From assembly GCA_025057575.1 (NCBI GenBank), contig JANXBO010000019.1:1-48662 (forward strand): 48,662 nt of DNA, written 5' to 3'. The position numbers and the translations under genes were made by a program. Below are positions 31,626 to 41,398 of the stretch, piece by piece. The notes beneath the pieces are model-generated. The model was not told the origin of the DNA, did not search any database, and was given only the letters and a program-made list of their open reading frames with translations. This stretch comes from Candidatus Caldisaccharidevorator malaysiensis. GTDB lineage: Bacteria > Armatimonadota > Fervidibacteria > Fervidibacterales > Fervidibacteraceae. Positions within the stretch are counted from its first letter, which is position 1. Each line of letters begins with the position of its first letter.

Positions 31626-32540
31626 TTGAGGAGAAGAGACCAGCGCCTTACCGCTGCGAAACGGACGAGGGAACGAATCGTCGTTACCCTCCTGGCTTTG
31701 TCAGCAGTCGTTTCCGTTGGCATTACTTTCAGCATTTTGCTGGTTTTGGGACTAGAGTCCTATGGGTTCTTTCAGGAAGTTCCGCTTTGGCGGTTCCTAA
31801 CAGAAAAAGAGTGGTCCCCCTCTTTTTACGACAAACGCTTCGGCATTATTGCCTTAGCGTCGGGCACCTTTCTGACTTCATCCATTGCCCTGATCGTGGC
31901 GCTGCCGATCAGTCTTCTGTTGGCGATTTACTTGTCCGAATACGCGACCCCACAGATGCGAAACTTTTTAAAACCGACCATTGAGTTGCTGGCGGGCATT
32001 CCCTCGGTGATGTATGGTTACTTTGCTCTTTTCACCGTCACACCTCTTCTGCAGAAGTTCATCCCATCGCTGCCCGCCTTTAATGCCCTTTCTCCGGGGA
32101 TTGTTCTTGGGTTTATGATCCTCCCGACGATCACCAGCCTGTCCGACGATGTGATTCTTTCGGTTCCCCAGAGAATCAGGGACGCCTCTTATGCGCTGGG
32201 GGCAACCAAATTGCAAACAGTGTTCCGGGCGGTCCTTCCCGCTGCCCGATCAGGAATCATTAGCGCCTGTCTGTTGGGTCTCGCCCGAGCGGTCGGGGAA
32301 ACAATGTTGGTGACCATTGCCGCTGGGCAGGTCCCCGTCTTCACTTTGAGTCCGCTTTCCCAAGTTCAGACGATGAGCGCTTATATTGCCTTTGTTTCCT
32401 TGGGCGACATTCCTTGGGGATCGCTGGAGTATAAAGCAAGTTTCGCGGTCGGTTTGTCCCTTTTCCTGTCGTCTTTGGTTTTCCATCTGGCGGGTGTGAT
32501 TTTGAGGGAACGAGCACTTCGGCTGTTGAGAGGTCTGTAG
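31626..32540 (+). CDS. pstC: Phosphate ABC transporter permease PstC
   Basis: 304-aa integral membrane protein with six helices; forms the phosphate channel with PstA. Typical landmarks: EWSPSFYDKRFGI, LSEYATPQMRNFLKP, IPSVMYGYFALF and the EAA-type loop ALGATKLQTVFRAVLPAARSG with GLARAVGETM. TTG start, GGAGGAAGG ribosome-binding site about 9 nt upstream. The substrate-binding PstS and ATPase PstB, normally flanking pstCA, are not in the window; the next gene after pstA is cysK. Confidence 0.92.
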   Translation: MRRRDQRLTAAKRTRERIVVTLLALSAVVSVGITFSILLVLGLESYGFFQEVPLWRFLTEKEWSPSFYDKRFGIIALASGTFLTSSIALIVALPISLLLAIYLSEYATPQMRNFLKPTIELLAGIPSVMYGYFALFTVTPLLQKFIPSLPAFNALSPGIVLGFMILPTITSLSDDVILSVPQRIRDASYALGATKLQTVFRAVLPAARSGIISACLLGLARAVGETMLVTIAAGQVPVFTLSPLSQVQTMSAYIAFVSLGDIPWGSLEYKASFAVGLSLFLSSLVFHLAGVILRERALRLLRGL

Positions 32541-32544
32541 CAAG

Positions 32545-33429
32545 ATGAAGGAACTCACGATGGTCAAACCAAAGCCCGTGACGGTCGTTAGTCCCTGGCC
32601 CGAGCGCCTTCTACTGGCTGGCTGTTGGTTGGCATTGCTGGTGACTTTGAGCATTATTGTCGCCATTTTGGCTGATGTGATGGTAGACGGTTTACCCCGG
32701 CTCAACATTAAATTCTTCACCAGTTACCCATCCCGAAGACCGGAGGATGCGGGCATTTTTGCCGCCTGGGTGGGGACCATTTATGTGATGATCTTAACGG
32801 CGGCGATGGCGATGCCCATTGGCGTCGGCGCCGCCATTTACTTGGAAGAATTTGCCCGACCAGGCTGGTTCTCTCGGTTCGTAGAACTGAATATCAGCAA
32901 CTTAGCGGGGGTGCCCGCCATCGTTTACGGACTATTAGGGCTTCAGGTCTTCGTCCGCTGGTTTCAGATGGGAGAAAGCGTTTTAGCCGGCGCCTGCACG
33001 CTCACAATCGTCATTTTGCCGGTGATCGTCGTGGCGTCGCGAGAGGCGCTCCGAGCCGTGCCCCGGTCCATACGGGAAGCCGCCTTGGCTCTCGGGGCCA
33101 CCCGATGGGAAACCGTCCGCGACCACGTTCTGCCCTTGGCTCTCCCGGGCATTCTCACCGGTTCCATCCTGGCCCTGTCTCGGGCGATGGGAGAGGCAGC
33201 CCCTCTGATTACCATCGGAGCCTTGACTTATGTGGCTTTCCTTCCCGTATCGCCTTTGGACTCCTTCACCGTCTTACCGATTCAGGCTTATAACTGGGTC
33301 GGCAGACCCCAGCCGGGATTCGCCCAAAATGCTGCCGCTGCCATCATTGTCTTGTTAATCCTTCTTCTTCTTTTGAACGGCATCGCCATCGTCCTGCGGT
33401 CCCAACTGCAGCGCCGATACCGCCTCTGA
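32545..33429 (+). CDS. pstA: Phosphate ABC transporter permease PstA
   Basis: 294-aa permease partner of PstC with about six helices. It shows [15 protein letters not shown], the [12 protein letters not shown] segment, [12 protein letters not shown], and the EAA loop [21 protein letters not shown] followed by [15 protein letters not shown], all typical of PstA. Starts 4 bp after pstC. Phosphate import needs PstB and PstS from another locus. Confidence 0.93.
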   Translation: MKELTMVKPKPVTVVSPWPERLLLAGCWLALLVTLSIIVAILADVMVDGLPRLNIKFFTSYPSRRPEDAGIFAAWVGTIYVMILTAAMAMPIGVGAAIYLEEFARPGWFSRFVELNISNLAGVPAIVYGLLGLQVFVRWFQMGESVLAGACTLTIVILPVIVVASREALRAVPRSIREAALALGATRWETVRDHVLPLALPGILTGSILALSRAMGEAAPLITIGALTYVAFLPVSPLDSFTVLPIQAYNWVGRPQPGFAQNAAAAIIVLLILLLLLNGIAIVLRSQLQRRYRL

Positions 33430-33533
33430 TGACGCCTTACAGGTCTTTTCGGGAAAGCGCCATAATAGGGAGCAAAGAAGATTCTCAAGTATTTCCGTCA
33501 GAAAAACAGCAAAAGATGGGATGGAAGGCAACT

Positions 33534-34565
33534 ATGAAACGGACGGGGATCGGTGCCCTTCGGTTACCAAAAGCAACAGACCGGAGAATGAGGGGAGAGG
33601 GCCGCCAGAAAATCCTTTGTCCTCGGCTTAAGTCCAGTTATAAAGTTGCTGATTCCATCTATGAACTGATCGGCGACACACCGCTGATCCGATTGCGAAA
33701 GGTGGTCCCTAAAGGGGCCGCGACGGTGTATGCCAAATTGGAGATGTTTAACCCAGGCGGTAGCGTCAAGGATCGCATTGCCCTGTCTATGATTCAGGCA
33801 GCAGAGGAAGCAGGACTTATTGAGCCGGGGAAAACGGTGATCGTGGAACCGACCAGTGGCAACACCGGCATCGGTTTGGCAATGGTTTGTGCAGCAAAAG
33901 GCTATCCGTGCATTATCGTTATGCCCGAAACGATGACCACCGAGCGGCGACATATTCTGGAAAGTTTAGGTGCCCAAGTGGTCTTAACCTCGGGACTGGA
34001 AGGAATGGAAGGGTCCATAAGAAAAGCGGAGGAACTTATCCGAACTTTACCCAATGCCTTTATGCCTCAGCAGTTTCGCAACCCGGCGAACCCTCGTATC
34101 CATCGCCAAACGACGGCTGAGGAAATTTGGCGCCAAACGGACGGTGAAGTGGATGTCGTCGTCTTCACCATCGGCACAGGGGGAACGATAACAGGTGTGG
34201 GGGAAGTGTTGAAAGCCCGAAAGCCTTCCATCCGGGTCATTGGGGTGGAACCGGCAGGTTCTGCTGTCCTTTCGGGCGGACAGCCAGGGATTCATTTGAT
34301 TCAGGGCATCGGCGCTGGCTTCATCCCGGAGGTGCTGAACAGGGCGGTTCTGGACGAGGTGAGGACGGTCAGCGACGATGACGCCTACAAAATGATGAAA
34401 CGATTGGCGAAAGAGGAAGGGCTTTTTGTCGGCATCTCATCGGGAGCAGCGGCTTTCGTAGCGGCACAAGTCGCCTCGGAGATCAGCCCAGATCAATTAG
34501 TGGTCACCCTCTTTCCCGATACCGGGGAACGGTATGTGACGTTAGAGAGTCTGTTTCGGTCGTAG
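33534..34565 (+). CDS. cysK: Cysteine synthase A (O-acetylserine sulfhydrylase)
   Basis: 343 aa fold-type II PLP enzyme making cysteine from O-acetylserine and sulfide. Motifs: [18 protein letters not shown] lysine in [14 protein letters not shown], substrate loop [13 protein letters not shown], phosphate-binding [12 protein letters not shown], and [10 protein letters not shown]. The start is not settled: ATG at 33534 with GGAAGG 6 nt upstream is used; it gives about 35 residues more than usual before the core, and an ATG at 33588 fits length better but lacks a spaced ribosome-binding site. The frame is open back to the pstA stop. Its end overlaps the convergent gene by 24 bp. Confidence 0.92.
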   Translation: MKRTGIGALRLPKATDRRMRGEGRQKILCPRLKSSYKVADSIYELIGDTPLIRLRKVVPKGAATVYAKLEMFNPGGSVKDRIALSMIQAAEEAGLIEPGKTVIVEPTSGNTGIGLAMVCAAKGYPCIIVMPETMTTERRHILESLGAQVVLTSGLEGMEGSIRKAEELIRTLPNAFMPQQFRNPANPRIHRQTTAEEIWRQTDGEVDVVVFTIGTGGTITGVGEVLKARKPSIRVIGVEPAGSAVLSGGQPGIHLIQGIGAGFIPEVLNRAVLDEVRTVSDDDAYKMMKRLAKEEGLFVGISSGAAAFVAAQVASEISPDQLVVTLFPDTGERYVTLESLFRS

Positions 34566-35321
34566 GGGTGGGCGAACAGCCCATCGGATGGTCAAGCGGC
34601 TGTGGGGCGGGGAGATCACCACCGCCAGGTCGCCCCCAATCGGCGCCAGCCATTGGCGCAAGGCGTGAAGCCATAAAACCGTCGGTCGCGGCACATTGGT
34701 GTCTTGAAGCGGCAACGGATCCGATAGTTCTCTTTCAAACGGACCGATCATCTCAAACTGGACGGCTTCGTCTTGCAAAGAGCACAGGACCTGAAAGGAT
34801 CGTCCCCGCTCTTCGGACTCTTCTGTGCCCGCCGCGATCATCAGAGCCGTCATAACGGTTTGAAAAACGATTTGAGGAGAGGAAAGAAGAATGACTTCTC
34901 TCTCCGTCTTGACGGGATTAAGGGTCACCTGTTTTTTTCTCAAAAGAGGTCGGACTAGCCGTTCGCACTGATCCCAAATCTCCCACAGGTTCACCGGCCG
35001 GCTCAAAGGAAAAGAGGAGGATGGTAAAGAAGAGAGGATTAAGAAATCGGCGATCATCTCCCTAAGGTCCTCAGCCATTCGCTTTACCTTAGACAGGTTC
35101 TTGGTCTTTTCCGTCGGCAGTTCCACATCGGAAGCGATCAGGTCCACCCAACCCATCAGACTCGTCAGAAGATTGTTCATTCGGTGGATTAAGCCCAGAG
35201 TGACGACACCAGAGAGAGAGCAAAGAGCCAGATGGGTAACCGAATCGCGTTGCTCAGACCCTTCTGCCTCTTGATCGCCCGACTCGTCAGTAAATTGCGG
35301 CTCTTCATCTCCCTTCTCCAT
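34542..35321 (-). CDS. Histidine-kinase-fold protein lacking ATP-binding motifs
   Basis: 259 aa. An acidic N-terminus is followed by a dimerisation-like helix [20 protein letters not shown] that aligns with the H-box pattern GxxHExNNxLTxIxG of kinases, but the acidic residue after His is Arg. The C-terminal half still follows the GHKL outline ([32 protein letters not shown] at the N-box position, [20 protein letters not shown] at the G2/end), yet the N-box Asn, DxGxG and GxGLG are all absent. It therefore should not bind ATP or autophosphorylate; a Spo0B/ChpT-like phosphotransfer or scaffold role is possible. ATG at 35321 has AAAGGGGGG 5 nt upstream. 23 bp after the nucleotidyltransferase gene. 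Confidence 0.72.
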   Translation of the reverse strand: MEKGDEEPQFTDESGDQEAEGSEQRDSVTHLALCSLSGVVTLGLIHRMNNLLTSLMGWVDLIASDVELPTEKTKNLSKVKRMAEDLREMIADFLILSSLPSSSFPLSRPVNLWEIWDQCERLVRPLLRKKQVTLNPVKTEREVILLSSPQIVFQTVMTALMIAAGTEESEERGRSFQVLCSLQDEAVQFEMIGPFERELSDPLPLQDTNVPRPTVLWLHALRQWLAPIGGDLAVVISPPHSRLTIRWAVRPPLRPKQTL

Positions 35322-35344
35322 ACCGACCCCCCTTTTAAAACTCT

Positions 35345-36088
35345 TTACTTGAGGGCTCTCTTGTTTGCCCCTGTCTCGGCGACGAGCCTGTTCACCCGGA
35401 GCCAAGCGTCAATGCTGGCTCCTGCATCACCCCACCAGCCGTCCAAAAAAAGATAGTCAAGGGCTCCCATTTGAGCGTAAAGGTTATTGACGTCGCTGAT
35501 CTCTAATTCCCCCCGAGGACTTGGCTTCAGCCGCCGGCAAAAGTCAAAGACCTGATGGTCGTAAAAGTAAATGCCGATGACCGCATAAGGGCTCGGGGGT
35601 TGCTGGGGCTTTTCTATGATGGAAACGATGCGACCCGTCTGGTCAAAAGCGGGGCATCCATAATTGTGGGGATCGGGCACCTCTTTGAGGATAACTAAGG
35701 CACCGCTGTCCATCTTTTCAAACTTTTCCTTTGCTCCAATGATGTTTCCCTCAATGACATTGTCGGCTAAGAAGACGACGATCCTGTCCCCGTTGGCAAA
35801 GGTTTCGGCGAGAGAGAGGGCGTGAGCGATGCCCAATGGTTTCTCCTGATAGGCGAAATAGAGGGTTCTTATGCCCATTTCTTTGAAGTCACCCAGTAAA
35901 CGGGCGAAGTCGGTCGCCCATTCGCCCCCTGTAATCACCAAGATATCCACAACGCCGGCGATGACCAGGGCTTCCAACGGATACCAGATCATTGGTTTAT
36001 TGTAAATGGGCAATAAGTGCTTATTAGTGACCTTTGTCAGAGGGTAAAGGCGAGTGCCCAGACCACCAGCAAGGACGACGCCTTTCAT
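35345..36088 (-). CDS. Sugar-1-phosphate nucleotidyltransferase (RmlA/RfbA-like)
   Basis: 247 aa. The start LAGGLGTRLYPLTKVTNKHL is the glucose-1-phosphate thymidylyltransferase signature; further motifs are YQEKPLGIAHAL, FLADNVI (metal Asp), NYGCPAFD, IIEKPQQPPSPYAVIGIYFYD and GELEISDVNNLY. Near the C-terminus WWGDAGASIDAW replaces the usual AWLDTGT motif. Product is probably a dTDP- or UDP-sugar. ATG overlaps the kinase stop (ATGA). No rmlB, C or D genes follow, so it may not serve rhamnose. Confidence 0.88.
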   Translation of the reverse strand: MKGVVLAGGLGTRLYPLTKVTNKHLLPIYNKPMIWYPLEALVIAGVVDILVITGGEWATDFARLLGDFKEMGIRTLYFAYQEKPLGIAHALSLAETFANGDRIVVFLADNVIEGNIIGAKEKFEKMDSGALVILKEVPDPHNYGCPAFDQTGRIVSIIEKPQQPPSPYAVIGIYFYDHQVFDFCRRLKPSPRGELEISDVNNLYAQMGALDYLFLDGWWGDAGASIDAWLRVNRLVAETGANKRALK

Positions 36089-37053
36089 TGCCGTGCCTCC
36101 GAAACCTTATGCTGCGGTTTCTGTTCAACAGCGGGACCATCGTTCAAAAGGGACGAAAGGGAAGGGATCCCTGAACGAGGTCCTATTGCCATCAAGCAAA
36201 AGCCCGCTGCCTTCGTTGCTATCGTTAGGCAGTCTGCCCAATCCCACCCCTGCAGATAGCCATACAAGAGACCGGCAGCAAAGGCGTCTCCAGCCCCCGT
36301 CCCGTCCACGACGGTCACTTGCGGTGCCTGTTCTTGCCATTCTTTCCCTGCGACGCTCAGCCAACTGCCTTCGGTCCCCATCGTCACCGCAATGACGGTG
36401 ACACCCAAATCGTGCAGTGCCTTTATGCCATCAGTCAACGCTGATTGCCGCGTCAGGTTTTGCAATTCGTCTTTCGTTAAGAAAACTATCTGTGCCCGAC
36501 AAAGCAACGGTTCCATCTCCGAAAAGTCAAGGCGACTGTAAAGGCTTCCAGGAGCCAGACTCACCGTTACGGATGGCGGTAAACTCGTCACTAAGTTCCG
36601 GACCTGTTCAAAGGGCTCTCTCCCTGCTAAAGGGCTGATATGGATTAGTTGCGAGCGGGCGCAATATTGGTAATCGGATGGGTTTAGGCGGAAGCAGAGA
36701 TTGGCTCCGGGAAGAACGTAGAGAGCGCGATGCCCGTTAGGATCAAAGAACCCCAAGACCCGACCGGTTGGTTGGTCGGGCACAATGCGAATGCGAGAGG
36801 TGTCCGTTTGCACAGCAACGAAAGCATCAATGAGGTAGTGTCCTTCTTGGTCGCCCCCGACAGTTCCGATAAACCCTGTCTTCAGGCCCCAACGGGCTAA
36901 CGCCCAAACGGTATTGGCGGATGATCCTCCAGGACCCTCCCACACATTTTCAATGACGACCTCGCCATCGCTCTGAGTTTCAGGGACCTGATATAGGCAG
37001 TCCCAGTTAAGAGCGCCGATCCCAACGACATCCAGTCTTTCCATCCCGATCAT
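36085..37053 (-). CDS. PfkB family carbohydrate kinase
   Basis: 322-aa ribokinase-like enzyme. N-terminal VVGIGALNWDCLYQVP, the glycine-rich substrate motif GPGGSSANTVWALARWG, and C-terminal signature DGTGAGDAFAAGLL with the catalytic Asp. Sugar or nucleoside substrate unknown. It sits between a HAD phosphatase and a nucleotidyltransferase with 4-bp overlaps on both sides, so it likely phosphorylates an intermediate of the same pathway. Confidence 0.9.
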   Translation of the reverse strand: MIGMERLDVVGIGALNWDCLYQVPETQSDGEVVIENVWEGPGGSSANTVWALARWGLKTGFIGTVGGDQEGHYLIDAFVAVQTDTSRIRIVPDQPTGRVLGFFDPNGHRALYVLPGANLCFRLNPSDYQYCARSQLIHISPLAGREPFEQVRNLVTSLPPSVTVSLAPGSLYSRLDFSEMEPLLCRAQIVFLTKDELQNLTRQSALTDGIKALHDLGVTVIAVTMGTEGSWLSVAGKEWQEQAPQVTVVDGTGAGDAFAAGLLYGYLQGWDWADCLTIATKAAGFCLMAIGPRSGIPSLSSLLNDGPAVEQKPQHKVSEARQ

Positions 37054-38015
37054 CCGAGGGATGCCGCCAAACCCCTTAAGAGGGACCGAAACTGCCGATG
37101 AACCGCTACGGCTTTGGACCAGTCCTCATCCCCGAGCCATTGATAAGGGCTATCAGGACGACCGCTTTCCGCTTCCACCAATTTTTGGACTTCTTGCCAT
37201 CCGCCTCTCTCAAAAGCCGAAAGAATGGGGAGCACTGCCGTTAAGTTATCAGACGCTACTCCTACCTTACCGTATGGCAGAGCGTATTCATTTCCGTTAA
37301 AAACGATGGGCAAGCCATTGGATTGACGGAGCAGATTTAAAGCGTGACAGTCGGTGATACTATCGCCGATGAAGACACATTGCGATAGCGGTAATCCAAG
37401 GCGATGAGCCATTTGACTTAACGCTTCCGTCTTTCTTTTTCCCCCCATTATCGGAGTCTCCAAAACGACACCCAGTGGGTAGCGAATCAAATGAACCCAA
37501 AAGAACTCATCCAGAAGGCGCTTCAACTCTTCATCGTCATCAGCACGACATCGCAGGATCCGTTCCTCCCAAGGCAAGACTAAGGCTTCAGCGTCTTCGG
37601 TGACCAAACTCTCCCACTGGGAAAAAGAGATGCTGGTGGCAACAATCATATCTCGGTAAATGCCCAATCGGTCTCCGATGGCAAAAGCGTGAGGTTGGTA
37701 AGCGGTGGAAATGACTCCGGTCATCCAACCCCGTTGATAAATATCGGCGACACACTCCTTAGCGCCCGGTGTCAAGGGACTTTTCTGGGAAACCTTGACT
37801 AAGTCATCGTCGGTCACACCGTGGACCAGCAAAAAAGGCAAGATAAGTTTTAAGGTATCGCCTGCTTGGTAATTCTCCCGCCCTTCCAGAGTAAGAAGAT
37901 CATCATAGCGGCTTAATCTTTCAAAAAGGCGTCTCCCTTCCGGCAAAAGGGCACACACTTCGTAGGCATGATCCGTCGGCGTCAGTGGTCCTTCCAGGTC
38001 AAAGACAATCAGCAT
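37050..38015 (-). CDS. HAD superfamily phosphatase, EhaR/COG4030-like
   Basis: 321 aa. Motif I reads VFDLEGPLTPTDHAYEV, the DxEGPL form I associate with the COG4030 (EhaR-like) HAD proteins otherwise noted in methanogens; motif II VISTAY; motif III Lys in MGGKRKTEAL; motif IV FIGDSITDCHAL. The second motif-I Asp is Glu, so acid/base chemistry may differ from classic phosphatases. ATG at 38015 was chosen because the product starts just before motif I; 23 earlier codons lie inside the formyltransferase gene. Overlaps its neighbours by 7 and 4 bp. Confidence 0.78.
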   Translation of the reverse strand: MLIVFDLEGPLTPTDHAYEVCALLPEGRRLFERLSRYDDLLTLEGRENYQAGDTLKLILPFLLVHGVTDDDLVKVSQKSPLTPGAKECVADIYQRGWMTGVISTAYQPHAFAIGDRLGIYRDMIVATSISFSQWESLVTEDAEALVLPWEERILRCRADDDEELKRLLDEFFWVHLIRYPLGVVLETPIMGGKRKTEALSQMAHRLGLPLSQCVFIGDSITDCHALNLLRQSNGLPIVFNGNEYALPYGKVGVASDNLTAVLPILSAFERGGWQEVQKLVEAESGRPDSPYQWLGDEDWSKAVAVHRQFRSLLRGLAASLG

Positions 38016-38860
38016 GAACCGCCGATCACTCCTTTTCTGAGAGCCTTCTCTACCTCTTCGGTTATGTCCAATCCCCCCGGGCAAGGTCTTCCCTGATAGC
38101 GGACCCCATTGTCGGTTAATTCTAATACCTTTTCTGCCAGTTTCTTTAAGGTCAAAAGGATCAGCGGTTTTTCTCTGGCAAATTCTTTCTGGCGAATTGC
38201 TTCAAAGAGCGGTCTTACGGGTTCTGGGGGCTCGGGCAACTCTTCCGACCAGTAAGAGGCAGATGCCCGCTGCCACAAAGGCTCCAAGTCGGGCGTTCGG
38301 ATCGGCACGCGGCAATAGGTTAGGGGAGGACCGCTGTCCAGTTGAGGAGTCACTCTATGAATCTGAGCCCCTGCTTCATATGCCTTCTCTCTGATCAGAC
38401 ACCTGATCACTTGCTGCCACGATCCTGCTGGTCCCCCCGGTAAAGCCGGATGCAAGTTAATTAAAGGGTAACGGGAGCAGAACTCGTCGCTGACGATCAA
38501 CATATAACCTGCCAACAGACTTACCGAAACGCCCAACCAATAGGGCTTTAACCGCCGCTCCACTTCCTGGTGGTAGAGTCGGCGCCAAAGGTTCAAGGCC
38601 TCTGGGTCGCCCGACCGGCCCTTTCGGCGCAACTCTGGCTCAAACCGCTTTGCTGACAGGGTGATGACTTTGAGCCCCTCTTGACGACAAAAACCAAGAA
38701 ACTGATCACTTTCCACACTGTCCCCCTCTTCTCGGGATACAAAGACAAAGCGAATGTCTACGGGTAGAAAACCAAGACGGATGCTCCTTAGGGTTTCGGC
38801 AAGGAGGTTAAGCGCCTCAAGGTCACGACCTGTGGAGAACCATCCAATTTTGTAAGTCAT
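38009..38860 (-). CDS. Formyltransferase-fold protein (PurN/ArnA-like)
   Basis: 283 aa. The core LLAGYMLIVSDEF ... INLHPALPGGPAGSWQQVI ... GAQIHRVTPQLDSGPPLTYC carries the Asn-x-His and Asp triad of 10-formyl-tetrahydrofolate-dependent formyltransferases. It is longer than PurN (about 200 aa), with an N-terminal basic insert and a C-terminal helical extension, and is not beside purine genes. It might formylate an amino sugar or another amine made by the cluster it heads; a divergent GAR transformylase is the alternative. Acceptor unknown. Confidence 0.82.
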   Translation of the reverse strand: MTYKIGWFSTGRDLEALNLLAETLRSIRLGFLPVDIRFVFVSREEGDSVESDQFLGFCRQEGLKVITLSAKRFEPELRRKGRSGDPEALNLWRRLYHQEVERRLKPYWLGVSVSLLAGYMLIVSDEFCSRYPLINLHPALPGGPAGSWQQVIRCLIREKAYEAGAQIHRVTPQLDSGPPLTYCRVPIRTPDLEPLWQRASASYWSEELPEPPEPVRPLFEAIRQKEFAREKPLILLTLKKLAEKVLELTDNGVRYQGRPCPGGLDITEEVEKALRKGVIGGSC

Positions 38861-38945
38861 CTTGTGTAGCGTTAAGAAATGGCAAACGGGTAAGGAAACT
38901 TCACCGACCCATCCTGTAACTAACGATTAATGAGGCGGTGGTGAA

Positions 38946-41378
38946 CTAGGCGCCTGCTGGGACCACGGGTTGCGCAACCCTGGGCTTCAGATTTGCAAAA
39001 GCAGGCAAAGCGATCGGCAAGACCTCGTCCATATGTTCCACAAAGATGATCTGGAGATCCCTAAGAACCTTGGGGGGAAGGTCTTTCAAGTCCTTTTGGT
39101 TTTCCTTGGGGATGATGACCGTCCGAAGCCCTGCCCGATGAGCACCTAAAATCTTCTCCTTAATCCCTCCGACGGGTAAGATCCGGCCCCTCAAAGTCAC
39201 TTCCCCGGTCATCCCGACATCGGCTCGGACGGGCAATCTTGTCAGTGCAGACACCAAAGCAACAGCCATCGTGATTCCCGCCGATGGTCCGTCTTTAGGA
39301 ACGGAGCCAGCAGGAACGTGAATATGAACATCCGTCTTTTCCGTGTATCGGTCTTCCAGACCGAGACGGGCAAGGACGGTCCGTGCGTAGGTCAAGGCGG
39401 CTTTTGCTGATTCCTGCATAATTTCGCCCAACTGCCCTGTCAGAGCCAGTCGTCCGCTCCCCTGGAGCAACGTGACCTCCACTGATAAGACATCGCCCCC
39501 CGCACCCGTCCAGGCTAATCCTGTCGCCACCCCCACTTCGTCTTGGCTTTGTTTTTCGCCTAATCGGAATTTCGGCGGTCCCAAAAACTTCTCTACGCTG
39601 GACAAGGTCACTCGTGCCGGCGCCATCTTGCCCTTCGCGACCTGAACAGCCACCTTCCTCATTATCGTTGCTAACTGGCGCTCTAAGTTCCGCACACCTG
39701 CTTCTTGAGTGTAATGGCGAATGATATGGGATAGGACAGACTCGCTTAGGGTTAATTGGGTCTGGGTCAATCCGTGATGGTCCAGGTTTTTGGGAATTAA
39801 ATGCCGGACGGCGATCTGGATCTTCTCATCTTCCGTGTAGCCAGGAAAGTGGAGCACTTCCAGCCGATCCCTAAGGGCGGGGGGAATGGTATCGGTGACA
39901 TTTCCTGTCAGAATAAAGAGAACTTCGCTTAGGTCAAAAGGGACTTCAATGTAATGATCGCTAAAGGCGTTGTTTTGCTCGGGATCTAACGCCTCCAGAA
40001 GGGCAGCCGTTGGATCACCCCTCCAGTCCAGACCAATCTTGTCAATCTCGTCCAGCATAAAGACAGGGTTTTTCGTGCCCGCCTGACGCATTCCTTGAAT
40101 GATCCGCCCTGGCAAGGCACCCACATAGGTGCGCCGATGTCCCCTGATCTCCGCTTCGTCCCGAATACCGCCCAGGCTCATCCGGACAAACTTGCGTCCC
40201 ATTGCGCGGGCGATCGACTTGCCGATGCTCGTCTTTCCGACCCCAGGAGGTCCGATGAAGCAAAGAATAGGTCCTCGGGTCTTTTCCGTTAGTTTCCGGA
40301 CAGCGAGGAACTCCAAAATTCTCTCCTTGATATCCTTCAGTCCGTAATGGTCTTCGTCCAAAACTTTTTGCGCCCTGTCTATATCCAGATTATCTTTGGT
40401 CCTCTTCTTCCAAGGAAGGCTCAGAATCCAATCCAGATAAGTCCTGATCACTCCTGTTTCTGGAGACATCGGCGGCATCTTTTCTAGACGATCCAGTTCT
40501 TTTAGGGCTCTTTGGCGGGCGGGATCGGGGAGTTTGAGACGGTTGACTTGATCCCTCAGTTCTTCCACCTCTGCCATAAAAATGTCCCGCTCGCCCAATT
40601 CTTCTTGGATCGCTTTCAGCCGCTCCCTCAAAATGAACTCCCTTTGGGATGCCGTCACCCCTTCCCTTACTTTGCTCTCTATCCTCTTTTCCAAATCAAG
40701 GACCTGCAGTTCCCGCTCTAACAGGGCGGCTAATTTGCGAAGGCGTGCCTTGACGGGGAGCGTCTCAAGGATCTCCTGCTTCTCTTTCGTCTTCAGATCA
40801 ACGAAGGAAGCGATCAGGTCGGCAATCCGAGACGGATCGTCTGCGCCAGCGATGGTCATCAGAGCGTCTGGCGGTATGGATCGGCTGTTTTGGACCAGTT
40901 GTTCAAACTGCCTTCGGACCAACCGTTCCAGCGCCATCGTCTCCGGATCCGCATCACGGGTTTCGGGGATTTCCTCTACTAAAGCCAGGTAGTAGGGGTC
41001 GGTGCGGGTAATTTGCAGAAGCCGAAACCGAAACCGTCCCTCTGCCAGGACCCTTACATTATGATCAGGAAAGGGCATCGGTTGGAACAGATCGGCAACG
41101 GTGCCGATGCTCTGCAGGTCTTCGGCTCTGGGCTCCATAATGGTCGGGTCTTTTTGCAGGACCAAGGCGACCGGCATCCCGTTGGAAATGGCTTCCTCCA
41201 TCGCCCGCAACGATCTTTGGCGACCGATGACCAGAGGAGTCATCGCTCCGGGAAAAACGACCAGATCGGGCAACGGGATCAGGGGCAGGGTCAAGGTCTT
41301 TTCTTCAAGGGTCGGAAGGGTCGTCTCCTCATTGTATTCACGGACGGGCTCGTCTGACTTGATTTGACCTCGTTGCAT
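38946..41378 (-). CDS. lon: ATP-dependent Lon protease
   Basis: 810 aa, full LonA. N-terminal substrate-binding domain ([19 protein letters not shown], about 30-230), coiled coil, AAA+ module with Walker [10 protein letters not shown] and Walker [10 protein letters not shown], and C-terminal protease domain with the Ser/Lys dyad in [11 protein letters not shown] and [14 protein letters not shown]. Degrades misfolded and regulatory proteins in the cytoplasm. ATG at 41378 has AAGGAG 8 nt upstream; a TTG at 41384 is too close to it. Follows clpX by 20 bp. Confidence 0.97.
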   Translation of the reverse strand: MQRGQIKSDEPVREYNEETTLPTLEEKTLTLPLIPLPDLVVFPGAMTPLVIGRQRSLRAMEEAISNGMPVALVLQKDPTIMEPRAEDLQSIGTVADLFQPMPFPDHNVRVLAEGRFRFRLLQITRTDPYYLALVEEIPETRDADPETMALERLVRRQFEQLVQNSRSIPPDALMTIAGADDPSRIADLIASFVDLKTKEKQEILETLPVKARLRKLAALLERELQVLDLEKRIESKVREGVTASQREFILRERLKAIQEELGERDIFMAEVEELRDQVNRLKLPDPARQRALKELDRLEKMPPMSPETGVIRTYLDWILSLPWKKRTKDNLDIDRAQKVLDEDHYGLKDIKERILEFLAVRKLTEKTRGPILCFIGPPGVGKTSIGKSIARAMGRKFVRMSLGGIRDEAEIRGHRRTYVGALPGRIIQGMRQAGTKNPVFMLDEIDKIGLDWRGDPTAALLEALDPEQNNAFSDHYIEVPFDLSEVLFILTGNVTDTIPPALRDRLEVLHFPGYTEDEKIQIAVRHLIPKNLDHHGLTQTQLTLSESVLSHIIRHYTQEAGVRNLERQLATIMRKVAVQVAKGKMAPARVTLSSVEKFLGPPKFRLGEKQSQDEVGVATGLAWTGAGGDVLSVEVTLLQGSGRLALTGQLGEIMQESAKAALTYARTVLARLGLEDRYTEKTDVHIHVPAGSVPKDGPSAGITMAVALVSALTRLPVRADVGMTGEVTLRGRILPVGGIKEKILGAHRAGLRTVIIPKENQKDLKDLPPKVLRDLQIIFVEHMDEVLPIALPAFANLKPRVAQPVVPAGA

Positions 41379-41398
41379 AAACAAAACTCCTTCAGTCT

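Noticed and set aside
33430..33533. Start of cysK at 33429 directly at the pstA stop
   Set aside because: The overlap TGATG looks coupled, but the added residues are unlike CysK and a better-spaced ribosome-binding site lies before 33534. The longer product cannot be fully excluded.
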